Shown in pieces: positions 45,060-58,494 of a stretch of DNA of 64,000 bases. The notes below the pieces were generated by a model that saw only the letters and a program-made list of their open reading frames with translations, was not told where the DNA came from and made no database searches. The translations under genes were made by a program, and so were the position numbers. Numbering within the stretch: position 1 is the stretch's first letter; each line of letters begins with the position of its first letter. The stretch comes from Mycteria americana (lineage: Eukaryota; Chordata; Aves; Ciconiiformes; Ciconiidae): contig NC_134373.1 of assembly GCF_035582795.1 (NCBI RefSeq), positions 32,954,501-33,018,500 on the forward strand, in the 5' to 3' direction.

Positions 45060-46011
45060 GAATTGATAATATCTTTATCAATGATCTGGACGAAGGGATT
45101 GAGTGCACCCTCAGTAAGTTTGCAGACAACACCAAGTTGTGCAGGAGTGTTGATCTGCTGGAGGGCAGGAAGGCTCTGCAGAGGGACCTGGACAGGCTGG
45201 ATCAATGGGCTGGAGCCAGTTGTATGAGGTTCAACAAGGCCAAGTGCAAGGTCCTGCACTTGGGCCACAACAACCCTATGCAACGCTACAGGCTTGGGGA
45301 AGAGTGGCTGGAAAGCTGCCTGGCAGAGAAGGACCTGGGGTGTTGGTTGACAGCCGGCTGAGTATGAGCCAGCAGTGTGCCCAGGTGGCCAAGAAGGCCA
45401 ATGGCATCCTGGCTTGTATCAAAAATAGCGTGGCCAGCAGGAGTAGGGAAGTGATCGTGCCCCTGTACTCGGCACTGGTGAGGCCGCACCTCAAATACTG
45501 TGTTCAGTTTTGGGCCCCCCACTACAAGAGAGACATTGAGGGGCTGGAGCGTCTCCAGAGAAGGGCAACGAAGCTGGTGAAGGGTCTGGAGCACAAGTCT
45601 GATGAGGAGCGGCCGAGGGAACTGGGGTTGTTTAGCCTGGAGAAAAGGAGGCTGAGGGAGACCTTATTGCTCTCTGCAACTACCTGAAAGGAGGTTGTAG
45701 AGAGGTGGGGGTCGGTCTCTTCTCCCAGGTAACAAGTGATAGGATGAGAGGAAATGGCCTCAAGTTGCATGAGGAGAGGTTTAGGTTGGATATGAGGAAC
45801 AATTTCTTCACTGAAGGGGTTATCAAGCATTGGAAGGGGCTGCCCAGGGAAGTGGTTGAGTCCCCATCCCTGGAGGTACTTAAAAGATGTGTAGATGTGG
45901 TGCTTAGGGACATGGTTTAGTGGTGGACTTGGCAGTGTTAGGTTTACGGTTGGATTCAATGATCTTAAAGGTCTTTTCCAACCTAAACAATTCTATGATT
46001 CCATGATTCTA
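45060..46011 (+). mobile_element. CR1 LINE, 5'-truncated, RT C-terminal region
   Basis: This 5'-truncated CR1 on the + strand is antisense to ITGB5. It starts inside the reverse transcriptase just before the catalytic box ([17 protein letters not shown]) and runs to the 3' tail ATTCTATGATTCCATGATTC at about 45990-46010. The catalytic FADD reads FADN (45119-45130). Frameshifts lie near 45350, 45655 and 45700. It belongs to the same subfamily as 10264-14450 (ALYNYLKGG type). Confidence 0.92.
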
Positions 46012-49000
46012 AGTTGCAGTGCTTGATTTACAATTGCAAAGTGTTTATAAATCTGATTTATTGTCTATTTTTAAAAAAATGGAGAAGAGAAATGACAAAA
46101 GACGTGATCCCACAAAGCTGCACCAACATCAGCAGTCTGTGTGTTGCTCAGGCAGTATGGATTTTTGGGACGAGATCCTTTGTGTTTTAGGGGAGAAACG
46201 GCTTGCAGGGTGCAAGGTTCACTTACGCCTTGGTAATGACTTTCCAGTGCACAACCACAGTCCTGGGCTGAAGAGCACACAAATGACACCCACACGGGGA
46301 GCTGGGTAACAGCAGTGACAGTTACGGGGAAATTTCTCTAGAGACACCAAAATAAAGGCAATGCCGTACTACTCTGCATCCCCTCCTCCAAAAAAAAAAT
46401 AGGTCTGCAGCGCTGAAGCTAATGAAGCTTGGCCTCAGGCGAGCCAGTCTCTCTTCATTAGAGGCAAACGTGTGATGCCCTCACCGGGGCCTCTCCTCCC
46501 TCTTGCCACCTAGTTTTATGGGACCTTCAGGAATGCAATTAGCACCGAGATGTTTCCTCCTTTGTCAAACTGCCTGGCAGGCCGCCAAGGGGTTCAAAAG
46601 CCGCTGGGCCGCACAGCCAGCTGCCCCTTCCCGAGCCCAGCTGCAGGCAGGAGGGCTCTCTTCCCCTCTCCCGCAGCCACCCACATTTCAGAGTAGAGGC
46701 CAGAGCAGCGTGCTGAAGGTCTCCGTGCAAGAGGGCTATCCCTCCATCCGGAGAAAAACCGGGAGCAAAGCGTTCAAGGCTTTGGGAAGCGACGGCCTGC
46801 TTTGTCAGAGCAAGATGCCGTGGATAACCCGTTTGCATCTCTTTTGGAGGAACAGAGCACTTCTGCAAGTCATCCCTGATGGCCCTTCCAAAAGCTGGAT
46901 TAATGGTTTGAAACAGCTACTCGGGAGCTGTTAACTGGAGTCGGGGAGCAGCAGAACAAATGCCGCTTACTAGTGACTAAGCGGCATCGACTAAGAGTTG
47001 GATGCAACTTGAATCAACATTTACGACGTGTTATAAATGACTCCTTTCCCGCCTGCCTCACAGATGCAGCAGGCACATTAAACCTCCCACTAACAGGAAT
47101 CAAATTCCTGCTTCTCCTTCAGATTATCTCCCACCCAAAATCTGCTTCTCCACTTCACGGGGGGCCACGAAAAGACAGGATCCATACAAGTACTGTCTGC
47201 AGTCATCTCTCCTCTCAAACCCTGACAAAATGAGGTGCCAATATTTATAAATGGACCCAGGAATGAAAACGCTTTTGCTAGCCAAAGGACTGAGTAGCAT
47301 GAAACAAGAAGCTCGAAGTTTATTTCAGAGAATTTCAAACCTGCTGTGGCTTTTGCCGGGAATACGGGATGTCTGAGCGCAATCTGCCGCCCAGCCCTGT
47401 GTCGTGGCAGTGACTCGACTGGGACACTAGATCCCAAAAGGAGGAAACGCCCAGGCTGGCTGGTGATGGGCTCATGGTGCCTCTGAGCTGAGGCATGCCA
47501 AAAGCACAGCCACATACATGCAAAGCAGTTTGCACGTGTGGATTTTTACTTCTCAGCTTGGAAAACTGTGCCTTCCTCCTTGTGCTTCCCCAGACCTCGG
47601 GTTGGGTTGGACTGGCTGCTCTTCCACCAGCTGCTCTGGCCAGGACGGGCACTCAGAAGTTCATGATACCATCTTGTTCAACAGCTTGGGCAGGTGTAAA
47701 TGCATTTAATGGGGGATACCACAGCGCGTGTGCTAAAACTGAGGTTGGGTTCCTTTGGGGTGAAAATGCTGTTCAAAATACAGTCACAGAAATGCACTGA
47801 GAGGCACTAAGTGCCTTCTACACTACCAGAAGATTCATGCAGTATAAATAAAGCCCTTGACAACAGTGATGAATTCCATGGGTCCAAGCCAAGCAATCCC
47901 AAGCAAGGACAGAGACAACAACGATCTGCAGCAAAAGAATAGCTCCCTACATGATGCTTTTTTGCTTTTTGCATTTGCTAAAACCTGCATTTGCTAAAAC
48001 CTCCCCGCATGGTAGGATTCAGCCTGCGAGAGTGGTGGGCACCGGGATGCCGGGGCTTTTCAGGGACAAACATTGTGCCCAGGAGAAGACAGAGGGAGGG
48101 CAGGGTGTCATTTCTCCCCCTTGCAGGAACAAAAGCAGCGACCAGACCCCGCGCAACCGCCCTGGGGACATTCTGCACCCAAGGCATGAACCAAACTCCC
48201 CTGGCTGCCAAGTCTACATGTGTTGGTGGACGGAGATGTTCAGTGCCGAGCTAAACACACAACCTTTTCCAAGAAGGCCCCATTTGTAGGGAGGAGAGAG
48301 CACGCATCTGCTGGAAGCCACCAGAGATGCTTGTGTAGCAGAGGGCTGTTTGTTTGTTACGGGCATCTTTCGGCACAGCCCTGCTGTGTAAGCTCAGACA
48401 CTTTTGGTGGGCCACCAAGGCTCTTGGGCTGACAAAACCACCTCAAAATGTTACGTCATTGGCACGGCGCTTGCTACAGCTCAGATTATAGCATTGTAAC
48501 TGCTGGAATTTAAAAAAAAAAAAACAACACAAAAACCAAACAAACAAAACAACAGAACAGCAGCAATGGAAATACCAGGAGGCATAGGGAGAACCACCCC
48601 ACCCCATGCAGCCGTGCCAGACTCCATCCCACCCCTGGAGCAAAGAGGAAGCCACTTGGCCTCAGCATACCCTTTGTTTTCTTCCATAGCTATAAAAAGG
48701 ACTTTAAATGACTTTAAAAATCTCTGGCAAATCCCAGACCAGCTATGCTGCTCTTCCCAGCACCAGAAGCCCTCCACAGGGACAGAAGAAAGCAGGTGCA
48801 ACAGAAGACACACAGCTTGTTTTCCTGTGGAGTGGCAGAGCTCTGGCTCTCCTGATGAAATGGAGATTTGAGCAAAGAGGTATCCTTCTCTTGCAGTACC
48901 AACCACTACACCAGTAACTTCCAACCTCTCTCTATAGCATCACTGCCCTGCTTGCTAATAAATATATTCTTTTTGGGTAGGATGATGCTACCAAAGCAAT

Positions 49001-49460
49001 ATGGTCATACAGAGAAGAAATCCAACCTAAGACGACACCAAAAAGCTTCAGAGGATTCAAGCCTGTGCTCTTTTCTAGGGATATACTTCAGTGTGCAAGA
49101 GATGTGCATGGTTACATCAAAATAACACCAAATCCAAGACTCTGCTCATCTCTGTGGGACCTGGGCAGAGGACAGGCCTGCCAGGAGACAGCCTTTCACT
49201 CTAATGCTGAAAACTCAGTTCTGATGGGGTTAATGCACTTTTTGCTCATTAGTGTGGATGCACTTAAACCTCTGCCTCCCTTTTTCCATAAAGAAAAGAA
49301 ACAGTGTGCAGATCCCTCCAGAAACAGGGCAGATTTTGGCAGGTGGGGCAGGCGCAGGCCCTCGCGCACCCCGCACACACCAGCCCAGCAGCCTTCCCCA
49401 TTTCGGGGCGGTTTCCCCATCCCCGAGAAGCGGAGGATGCAAGGGAGGAAAGGCTCCTAC

Positions 49461-49890
49461 CTGAGCAGAGGACTCCCTTGTACCTGGCACAGGAGAAGTC
49501 GTCACACTCGCAGAAGGGCCCGTAGATGTTTCCGAACTCACTCTCGTAGCAGAGGCACTGGTTGCAGCTGCACTCCCCTCTCCCGCTGCAGAGGGGTTTG
49601 CCCTCCGCCTCCCGGCACATGGCGTGGTGCATGTCCCCGCTAGCACCTTCCTCGCACTCGCACCTGGCCCCCAGGTAGCCGGCGTCACACTCGCACAGCC
49701 CGCAGGCGTAGGTCCCGTTGCCGCTGCACTTGCCGCTGGCCGGCGCGGCGTGGCCAGTGCACCCGCAGAGGCAGTTGTAGGTCACTGCCACCTCCAGCGT
49801 GTCCCGAAAGCCAGCGGGCTTGATGGTGAAGGTGTGGGAGGTGTCCTCGGCAGGGCAGCTCCGTGCCTCCACAGCCACCTCAAAGGAAAC
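49461..49890 (-). CDS. ITGB5: Integrin beta-5, large exon with hybrid/PSI-side strand and I-EGF 1-2
   Basis: This 430-bp exon starts GTTTCCTTTGAGG after a C-run acceptor (CCCCCCCCAG) and ends TCAG|GTAGGAG. It encodes [33 protein letters not shown], then EGF-type modules [38 protein letters not shown] and the highly conserved [20 protein letters not shown], ending KGVLCSG. This is the classic long integrin beta exon. It is notably GC-rich compared with flanking introns. Confidence 0.96.
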
Positions 49891-52800
49891 CTGGGGGGGG
49901 CAGGTTGAGATGTAAGTTAACATGCATGGCCCCTAAACGTTCATCAAGGGTGTCCTGGGAAGGAAGGCAGGAGGGAAGGGCCAATTTCCCGAGGAAAAGC
50001 CATGAAGCGATTGCCTGGAGCGAGGCCACGCTCAGCGCATTGAACTTCACTCCCAGGTGTGCAAAAAACCCCCAAAACAATTGCACATCTAGTGAGGGCA
50101 TCTGTAGCTCAATGCACTGACATCTGCCAGTCCCACGAGGGGTTTGGCATCCTTAACATTTTAAAACTCTTTACTGTCAGCCATTAGCAGTAATTTTCCC
50201 ATTGGTTTCTGTCCCGCAGGGACCATTGGTTTCTGTGAAGCAGGAAGGAGCCTGCCTATTCCTATGAAATAAACAGGGCAAAACTCTAGCAAATAGCCTG
50301 GTTTTCATGCTATTAAAAATAATAAACTCTGTTGAAACCAAGCACTAGCAAGGTTCTAACCAATGCAGCACAAGGGCCCAAGGTGCCTACGAGATCATGG
50401 ATTTAGAAGGTTTTATGGGAATCCTGATCCACACAGAGATGTGCATCAGTCACACAGTCCCAAGCTTTCAGCACGCTGCTAACGGGCCATTTCTGATGGA
50501 TGCTTCTGCTAAGACTGGCTTCAGAAGGGTTACACATCATTACATGGTAATACATCACCCCCCTGCTCATTTTCTGTTGCTACAATCCAGTGTCAGGGAT
50601 TTTCTCCTTGGGAAAACCAAGACCGTCCTATGGCCGCTTGCTTGGCCCCCGATTTAATCCTGCTGTTCGGTGGGGGTCTTGGGCCGGCCAGTGCTGCCTG
50701 GAGCTGCTGGTTAGCAAAGAGGATTAACTTTATTCCAAGGAAGCAAGCCCCTTTCCTAGGCATCAGGAGGGAATGATTTTTCTCTGGAGACATTTGGGGT
50801 CACCTCGAGCTCTCACTACCTGCTCCATCCTGCACGCCAAGGGGTGATGTGCGGACAGATGGTGGCACAGCAGCTACCTCCAGCCGGGAGAGCTGCACCC
50901 CATGAAGCTTGCCTTGACCCCCTCCCATTCCCAAGGCCTGAAGCAATTAGGCAACGAGCTCAAACTACAGAGGAGAAGATCAGAAAGCAAGCTAAGGGGC
51001 TCAGGGTAATCCTGCTCCCTTTCACCGGCTGACACCATGCCCCCAGGACTAAACCCCAGCAGATTAGGATCCAGTGCCAGCGTTATCCTCTTTGGGGAAA
51101 CTTTCTTAGCAGGAGTCAAGTCTTCATCCACGTGGAAGTAATGGGGCCGAGAGCAGCTGAACAAGAGGGGAAGGAGGGATGGGACCTCTATGATCCTGTG
51201 CAGGCACCTCAATACTCCGGTGCACCAAAAATGAGAGCGGTACCAGTGCTGGCTCCCTGCTGTACCCCAAATCTTCTGCTGCCTGGGCAGAAGATACCCT
51301 CAATTCATCCAGATGGGGAGAGCCAGTCGTTCCCGCTCATGCCATCAGCCTCTGCGGATACGGGCACGCACGTACCCGCTGCCAAACCCTTTATGGCACA
51401 AGCTGCAGCAGCTGGAGCGACCCCCCTGCTCGTGCCAAAGCTGGGAGCCCAGGATCAGCCACCAGATTAACTCTGCTACCTCGAGGGCTCAGGCTTTGCT
51501 GTGGGAACAAGGAGGGCACGTGCCTAGCATGGCAACACTCCAGGGATTGATTTTACCCACTGATCGGAGATCCAGTAAAATTCAGATAAAAAAATCTCAG
51601 GCCACCTCCCTTTTTAACACTTCGCATGATCCTTATTTGGCAGGGCAAAAATCCAGCTACTGTTGACTCTTTCAAATTATTTTTATATGCCTCAGTGCTT
51701 AGAGCTCTGGTATGTTTGCAGAGCTACTCTTCTCAAATAAGGCAATCAGGCTGGTAACGAACCCACACCCACGTCCTCGCAGATAGCAAAAGCCTGGAGA
51801 AGGGGAGGGAGTTCGCTGCTGGTCTGAGCCCTCCTGCCCCAGCCCTGCAGCCCAGCTACTCATTTATCTATATCAACATTACATTTTAACAAGCAAAGCT
51901 TAGCTTCTCTGTTTTTTGATAAAAAAAGCACAGGATGGATTATGCCATGTATGCTGTTAATATTAAGGGGCAAACTATATTTTTAGTCTGTGCTGCTGTC
52001 CAATAACCCTAGGAGAGGAGGGTTGCTGCCCTTCTGAGCACCCTGTCTTTTTTTGCAATACCTCCAAAGTTAACCATGACCTCTTCACTGCAGGAAAGAC
52101 AGGTTTAGATTAGAATCACAGAATCATTTAGGTTGGATTGAGTCCAACCATTAACCTAGCACTGCCAAGTCCACCACTACACCACGTCCCTAAGCAGCAC
52201 ATCCAAACGTCTTTTAAATACCTCCAGGGATGGGGACTCAACCACTTCCCTGGGCAGCCCCTTCCAATGCTTGACAACCCTTTCAGTAAAGAAATTGTTC
52301 CTCATATCCAACCTAAACCTCTCCTCATGCAATTTGAGGCCATTTCCTCTTGTCCTATCACTTGTTACCTGGGAGAAGAGACCGACCCCCACCTCTCTAC
52401 AACCTCCTTTCAGGTAGTTGTAGAGAGCAATAAGGTCTCCCCTCAGCCTCCTTTTCTCCAGGCTAAACAACCCCAGTTCCCTCAGCCGCTCCTCATCAGA
52501 CTTGTGCTCCAGACCCTTCACCAGCTTCGTTGCCCTTCTCTGGACACGCTCCAGCCCCTCAATGTCTCTCTTGTAGTGAGGGGCCCAAAACTGAACACAG
52601 TATTCGAGGTGCGGCCTCACCAGTGCCGAGTACAGGGGGAGAGTCACTTCCCTACTCCTGCTGGCCACGCTATTTCTGATCCAAGCCAGTATACTAATAC
52701 AAGCCAGGATTCTCAAACAACAAGAAAACATTAAATATTTAACGGACCAGGAAAAGACCAGCGGACCACAGCAATAAAAATTTCACAGGTGAGAGCGTGA

Positions 52801-53121
52801 CGTGGATATCTGGGATTACAGGAAAAAAAAGGCCATTCCTGACTATTGCATCCTGCTGCCTGATGAAGACCTTTTGGCCCAGGATGCTGTAGACAAGACA
52901 CCTGTATTCCCTTTCTTCACAGCTGATCTACACCATGCAGAGCCACTTTTAACAGAGCTGCTCTCAGTGGGTTTCCATATTAATGTGGCACAGTATAAGG
53001 AGAGCAGAGGAAGATAAGCAAAGCTGTATTTTATCGCCCGGGACCACTCATCGAGAGAGGTAAGCGGCTGCACGGGGGGTGAAACAGCCTCTCCAGGGGA
53101 CAGACCAAAAGGCAGACTCAC
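49891..53121 (-). other. ITGB5: ITGB5 intron 9
   Basis: This 3.2-kb intron has donor ATACG|GTGAG and ends in a C8 run plus AG. It contains one CR1 fragment (52112-52691). No other feature is recognised. Confidence 0.85.
52112..52691 (-). mobile_element. CR1 LINE, 5'-truncated 3' end
   Basis: This is in the same orientation as ITGB5. On the - strand the C-terminal RT region is an open frame of about 175 codons ([57 protein letters not shown]) to a stop near 52177, then the 3' UTR and the tail AATGATTCTGTGATTCT. The 5' edge at 52691 stops where the CR1 match ends (CCAAGCCAG), next to sequence that repeats AAGCCAG. A 5'-truncated insertion of the ALYNYLKGG subfamily. Confidence 0.92.
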
Positions 53122-53256
53122 CGTATCTCCTATTTTGAGATCCCCACACTTCCTGAGCCCGGGATAGGACAACCCGTCCTGGCACGTGGCAGTGAAGGTC
53201 AAGCCAATGTCCTCAGGGCTGTCCCAGACCGTGAGCTCCACCTTGGACCGAATACT
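53122..53256 (-). CDS. ITGB5: Integrin beta-5, hybrid domain exon
   Basis: This 135-bp exon encodes 45 residues: [31 protein letters not shown] and [10 protein letters not shown], the C-terminal half of the hybrid domain after the beta-I domain. The acceptor is GTGTTTCTAG and the donor ATACG|GTGAG; both ends are phase 0. CQDGLSYPG closely follows the beta-5 form rather than that of beta-3. Confidence 0.95.
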
Positions 53257-56200
53257 CTAGAAACACAATGGGAAAGCAAACCGTCAGGTTCCCAAAGGTG
53301 GGTGGGTTTCTTCTGCTTTAGTCTCTTCTGCTGATGTTTCCAGAGGGCGGCTAGGACATCTCTGCACCTATATGAAAAAAAATCAGCCGTGCACACACAC
53401 TGACATTCGGGTTTGACTTAACCAGCTCAGGAGACTTCTGATGAATGCAACTAGGGTCACGGGGAGCTGCCTACAACCCCTGCAGGTGGCTTATGCCCTC
53501 TAGGACAGACATGATGACCACTGTAGCCAGCACTGAAAAGATATGGATGCACACGAAAAAAAAGGAAGAAAACATTCTTGACCACAGATCGAGCATCTCT
53601 GAACCAAAGGTCAGAGCCTCGTGCGCACATCTGCACCTCCTCCTCCTCATAAACCAGCCCCTTAGCGAAGCACAAAGCCTGATTCCCCACCGGCAGTTGT
53701 CCTGGGATGTCCACCGTACTGCATACAGAAGGTGTAAAACTGCACTAACTCTGTCCTGCGTTCTCGATTTCACCCAGCTGGTCAGAAAAATGTATTTTCC
53801 CTCTTTGGAGAAAATGCCAAACAAAAAGTACCCTTTCGGATGCGTCAGCTGGAAACACCACCATGGGAAAAAAATAAATGAAAAATCTCTTTCTTTGCAA
53901 AACTTTTCAAAGTGAAAAACGTTTTCCATCAGCGAGGTTTTGGTATGCTTCCACCCCCTTTCTTCTGCTTCCCATCTCTCCATCCTGCTGCATACACAGA
54001 CTTTTTAAGTCAAAACAAAATGAAGTTTATAAGTATTAATATGGAATGAAGTTGTTTTGTTTCATTCTTCCAATGGCTGGAACTGACATTTTTTATGAGT
54101 GGCGTCCAAAAAAGACAAAGGTTTTCAAAATGGAGCTTTTTGTACAAATACATTTATTTTCCAAAGCCAGCTTGCAGCTCCATCCCCCTCCCCCTTGTCC
54201 CCAACCCTCACCGAAGTGGCCAGATTAAGGAAAAGTGCTAATTCAGACCTTTTGCAAGTCCACGTGATAACAAAACCAGGGTTCACATGCCAACAAAGAG
54301 CTAGTGCTTTTGGAAACGGGCAGGAAATAAATGAGTTTTGGCTGGGCAAATCTAAACAGGCCTTGAGGAAAAAAAGGAATAATTTCCCATCTCTCTGCTG
54401 TAACAGAGGAGCTGTTCATGGGGTGGCAATGTGGACCATACGGAGAATCCATTGCCTGGGGGACGAATGCCATGCATGCCGGTAAAGCTCAACGTGCTGT
54501 TCTGCCCAAAATTATCCCATAGAAAGTAGCTGTCACACTGATACGCTCTCCCGTCTTCCTGCCCAGAGCATCTCATCTGGGGCATGGCGGAAGTCAGGAC
54601 ACCAGGCCAGACCTTGCTAAGATCTTGCATGGGCTCTTCCTATGTTCTTACACAGATGCCAAGATTTCTTGTTAGCCCTACATAGTAACGCTATTAGCTT
54701 AATTGTAATGCCATTATTATCAGCCACTTGGCAGCGTTACACAGCAATACCTTCTCACAGCACTGCAGCCACCACTAAGGGAGACTGCAGGATTTTGCTG
54801 CTGTGTTCTCTGGTGGCCTCCAAGCCTGCTGCACCTTCAGGGAAGAGCAGAGGATGCTGGAGAGACCGAGAGGAAGGACCTGGTCCTGAGATGGAACAAT
54901 GTCTCTGCCTGAAATAAAGCTGTCTGCTATAGCCCAGGGGAAATTCAAAGGATGGACTGTTTCAGTGTAAAAACAAGGAAATCCTGAACCAGCAGCGGCT
55001 CCAGGGATGGCTGATGTGAAGGCCACCCGCTGCCTGTCATGGGAAACCCATTGGTGGTGTAATGAGAAACACATCCAAGACCTGCCTGGATTGGGTTTAG
55101 GAAAGCAGTTTTTAAACCAGCATCCCCTTTGCTCCCTTCAGTCCAAACCCACCCTGTGTGCCCAGGCAGAGACCCCCCGGCACCACACCAGCCCAGGCAC
55201 AGCCCCAGGAGCCTCTCCATCTCCCAGGCATGTCGAGATCTGGGGGAAAAGGGTTTTTTTTCTTAGTGAGGACAGAGAAAAAAAGCTGTTCCTGTTCTCT
55301 TCTGTTTCACACCCCTCCGGATGAGGGAGGGGTGACAGCACATTGGGCAGAAGAAAAAGGGAGACAAAGACGAAGAGATAGGGGAAAGGGATCTCGGGGG
55401 TAAGGTAAGCCCTGAGCAAGTCTGATGTATGCATTGGTGGAGGGAAGCAGATGAGAGAGGACCAGAGACAGCCAAAGCCCTGAAGCGGGGAGGCTAAGCC
55501 CGGGCCCAGGGCACCAGCCACTGCCACCCCGCAGGAGAAAACAGTCCCTGTTGCAGATGAAGGGTTTCTCCAGGCTCAGAGTTTCCTTTCCATGAGGAAT
55601 AAAAAATGGTTCACTCCCTCTTGGGAAACAGACATTTTAGCCTTCTCCCTCAGTGAGAATTTCCTCCTTCATTTCAGGAAAAAACCAAAGCTACGGAGAG
55701 GAGACAGGCTGGGCAGGCACCAGGTTTCCTGCAGCCCCAGGCTGCCCGCAGCACAGGCAGGAGCTGCCAGCTCCCGGCAGTACACCTGGGGGGTCCCAGC
55801 TCGCTGAACAGGCAAGAAACTAGCCCCAGTCTCAGCAGATCATCCCACACAGCTCCTTCCACGGGGCACCTTGGTCTCAGTGTCCTGGTGGTTTCCAGCC
55901 AGTTGTGCCGGAAAGCTCACAAGCAAAGAGAGGGAGGGAGCAGGGGTGGGGGCATCAGATCCCCAACGGTTTTCATCAGCTTATATCTATCTGCAAAGGT
56001 TCGACGGGTGGTGAAATGGAGGCACGGATACATGTTACAGCTGGGAAACTGAGGCAAAGGGAGGTTTCCATGCGATGGCACTGAGACCACATACAAAGTC
56101 AACGTGGAGTAAATGTTCATTTCTTTTGCCCCAGTCAAGCATCTTAGCCACAAGACCCTCCTTCCTCAAGGGGACAAACTAGGACAACGGGGCTTTTGTT

Positions 56201-57264
56201 TTGCAGTATCTCCAGGGCCTCATTAGCAGCATTAGCTGCTCATTGCCTTTCCTCAGAGGGTGAAGCTTTGGGAAGCACTCTTCCCAAGGGCATAACTAAA
56301 TGCTGCTTTAACTGCAGGGAGCTGTGGGGGAAGGAAAGATGAATGTTACAGGTCATGCAAAGCACAGCACAATCCTACATGACCTCTGGATGTGTAAACT
56401 CCTCCAAAGAAGTCCTTCCTCACTCCCTTGCACTAATGAGCATAGTAACAAGAAGAAGACCTTGCAGCCATCAAAAGCTGTGTTCACAGGTCCCATGCAT
56501 GAAGAACCCTATCTGAAGGCTGACCCATTACAGCGTCAGATCTCCATGCCCAGCACCAACACAGCAATATAATTCCAGGAGCACAAAGAATCAACCCATA
56601 AGAATTCAGGGAGAAGTCAACAGAAATGTCGACAATAACTACCCAACAAACGTGCAATTTAGCTGCTTCTAATTGATCTGCTCCCCTGATCTCCATGGAG
56701 ATGGACAACATCAGGTCAGCAGTACAACTACGGGTCCTTTGCTGTCCTCCACGGGCCCCATTGCGGCAGGGCAGGCTGCACTGGCAATGCCACATAGGCA
56801 GGGCTCCTTTGGGACCCAAGAGACACAGTGATGCTCATGGGGTGTTGAGGACCAACTTGTGCTGCACGGAGACCAACGCAAGGATGCGACCTTAACTGGA
56901 GCCTGGTCACATACTTGGGAGGCCTCTGAACATCAGAGAGCAAAGAAATAATCTATTTTACCTACTGGTAGGGTGCTCAGAGAGAATTGTTTTAGATTGG
57001 GGCTGTATTTTGAAGGTAATTCTGCACATGAGAGACAGGGGGTGAAATCTCTGCTTCACCACAGGCTTCCTTGGGTATCCCTGTGCTCCTTCTCCATCTC
57101 ACACACCTTGTTTCCCTCCCCAGGGTGGATGCCCCAGCTCCGGCAGCGTGCGGAGGACTGGGGAAGGAGGCAGCCAAGGCGGGTGGAGCACGCCGGGGAG
57201 AGGCAAGCCGGCAGAGCTCTTGGGGCTTCGCACGACAGCAGCTGCGGTATTAAAACGCACTTAC
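53257..57264 (-). other. ITGB5: ITGB5 intron 8
   Basis: This 4.0-kb intron has donor AAT|GTAAGT and acceptor TTTCTAG. I see no exon, repeat family or RNA gene in it. Confidence 0.8.
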
Positions 57265-57354
57265 ATTGTAGGCCTTGACAATCAGCTCGATGATATTCTT
57301 GGAGTCTTTGTGCAAAATCTCCACTGTTGTTCCAGGAATCAAGGCGGTGAAGTT
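57265..57354 (-). CDS. ITGB5: Integrin beta-5, exon at the end of the beta-I domain
   Basis: This 90-bp exon encodes 30 residues: [20 protein letters not shown] then [19 protein letters not shown] and SKNII are conserved in alpha-V-partner beta subunits, near the last helix of the beta-I domain whose movement transmits activation to the hybrid domain. The acceptor is TTTTTCCAAG and the donor AAT|GTAAGT, phase 0 at both ends. Confidence 0.94.
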
Positions 57355-58398
57355 CTTGGAAAAAAAAGAAAATTAAAGAAAATGCTGAGATGCAGAGAGG
57401 AAAGCAGAGGGCGAGGATGGACTGATCCCGTGCCAGGACACCAGCCACACACCCCGCCCCATCATCTGGTGGTGTACACGTTACGGCTTGGCTCCTGTTA
57501 ACGTGGAGCTTTTGAAAGCAAAGCATTGCTAACATGGCACGTCAAACACCGAACAAAGCTCATGGCCGCGGGGCGGGGACTGATGGACCAGGGTCTGCTG
57601 CCAGAGGGGGCAAGACCCAGCTGCTGTGCACTCAGGAGAGCCGGCACCGCAGGAAGGGAGGTGCGGCTGCCCTGTCTCGCCTCGCAACCAGCAAGAATCC
57701 CTGGAGAGGGGGTGGAGAATGAGCTCAGCCCTCCCGCTCTCCACGGGCAAGCAGCAGCATCTCGACCGTAGCAACACGGCTGCTTGTTTTTGCTTGAGCC
57801 TCAAGAGCCAGAGCAGAGGCTTCTGAAAGCAACCTCGCCTGAAACATCTCCCCACATCCGCAGAGGAGCAAAACCCCATGGGGCAGCTCCAGACACAGGC
57901 TGGCCCTTGCGGCTTGGGTCACCTTTTCCTTTCCAGGGAGTTCAAATTGTATGTGGCACGTCAGGGCCCTGGACTGCGTGATGGAAAAACACAGCTGGGC
58001 AGAAACACTGCGTGCGATTAGGTAATGGGATTAAGTCACTGCAGAATGGGTTGAACAGGTTTCTGCTCTCTCGCATGCTGCACGGCTGGCAGCCATCCGA
58101 ACATCAAGATTAAGCTGGAGTCTATTTTAGGGCTTCGCATGCTCACTAACATATATATCTGTTTGCTCTAAGAAGCTTTAGTGCTTTTCATTGAAAGGAC
58201 AAGCAGGGAGGGACGGTGGGCTGAGCCTCATCTGCCTGCCCCTGCCAGCCCTGCAGGCAGCGCGTGGCCACGTGCATGCGTGCTTACGGCTGCACAGATG
58301 CGCGCTTACGGCTGCCTCCGCTCCACGGTGCCAGTAGGAAGATGCTTTCATGAGGCATTTAAATCTTCCCCCAGCCCCAGCGGCTCGGTGGCACTTAC
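57355..58398 (-). other. ITGB5: ITGB5 intron 7
   Basis: This 1.04-kb intron is bounded by AAG|GTAAGT and TTCCAAG. Nothing else is recognised. Confidence 0.85.
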
Positions 58399-58494
58399 CT
58401 TGTACAGGACGTAATGGCTTTTTGTAACAGCGAAAATCAGGTGGATGTTGTTTTCAGCAAGTTTCTCTCCAAGAAGCGCCAGGGAAGGATAATC
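58399..58494 (-). CDS. ITGB5: Integrin beta-5, beta-I domain exon
   Basis: This 96-bp exon encodes 32 residues: [20 protein letters not shown] then [16 protein letters not shown]…[10 protein letters not shown] and FAVT are core beta-I domain segments (helix and central strand). The acceptor is GTGCCCCTAG and the donor AAG|GTAAGT, phase 0 on both sides. Confidence 0.95.

Larger units (their letters stand above)
31041..49460 (-). other. ITGB5: ITGB5 intron 10 (18.4 kb)
   Basis: This is the longest intron in the window. It holds a short CR1 tail (40446-40501), a larger CR1 fragment (45060-46011), a GT-rich microsatellite near 38338-38355 and a run of 16 C at 44004-44019. Open frames up to 229 codons (33037-33726, + strand) have no recognisable domain, so I see no gene inside it. 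Confidence 0.75.

Noticed and set aside
49065..49643. 192-codon open frame on the + strand
   Set aside because: Largely antisense to the large ITGB5 exon; its R/S/T-rich protein is the mirror of the cysteine-rich modules.
52138..52734. 198-codon open frame on the + strand
   Set aside because: Complement of the CR1 fragment at 52112-52691.
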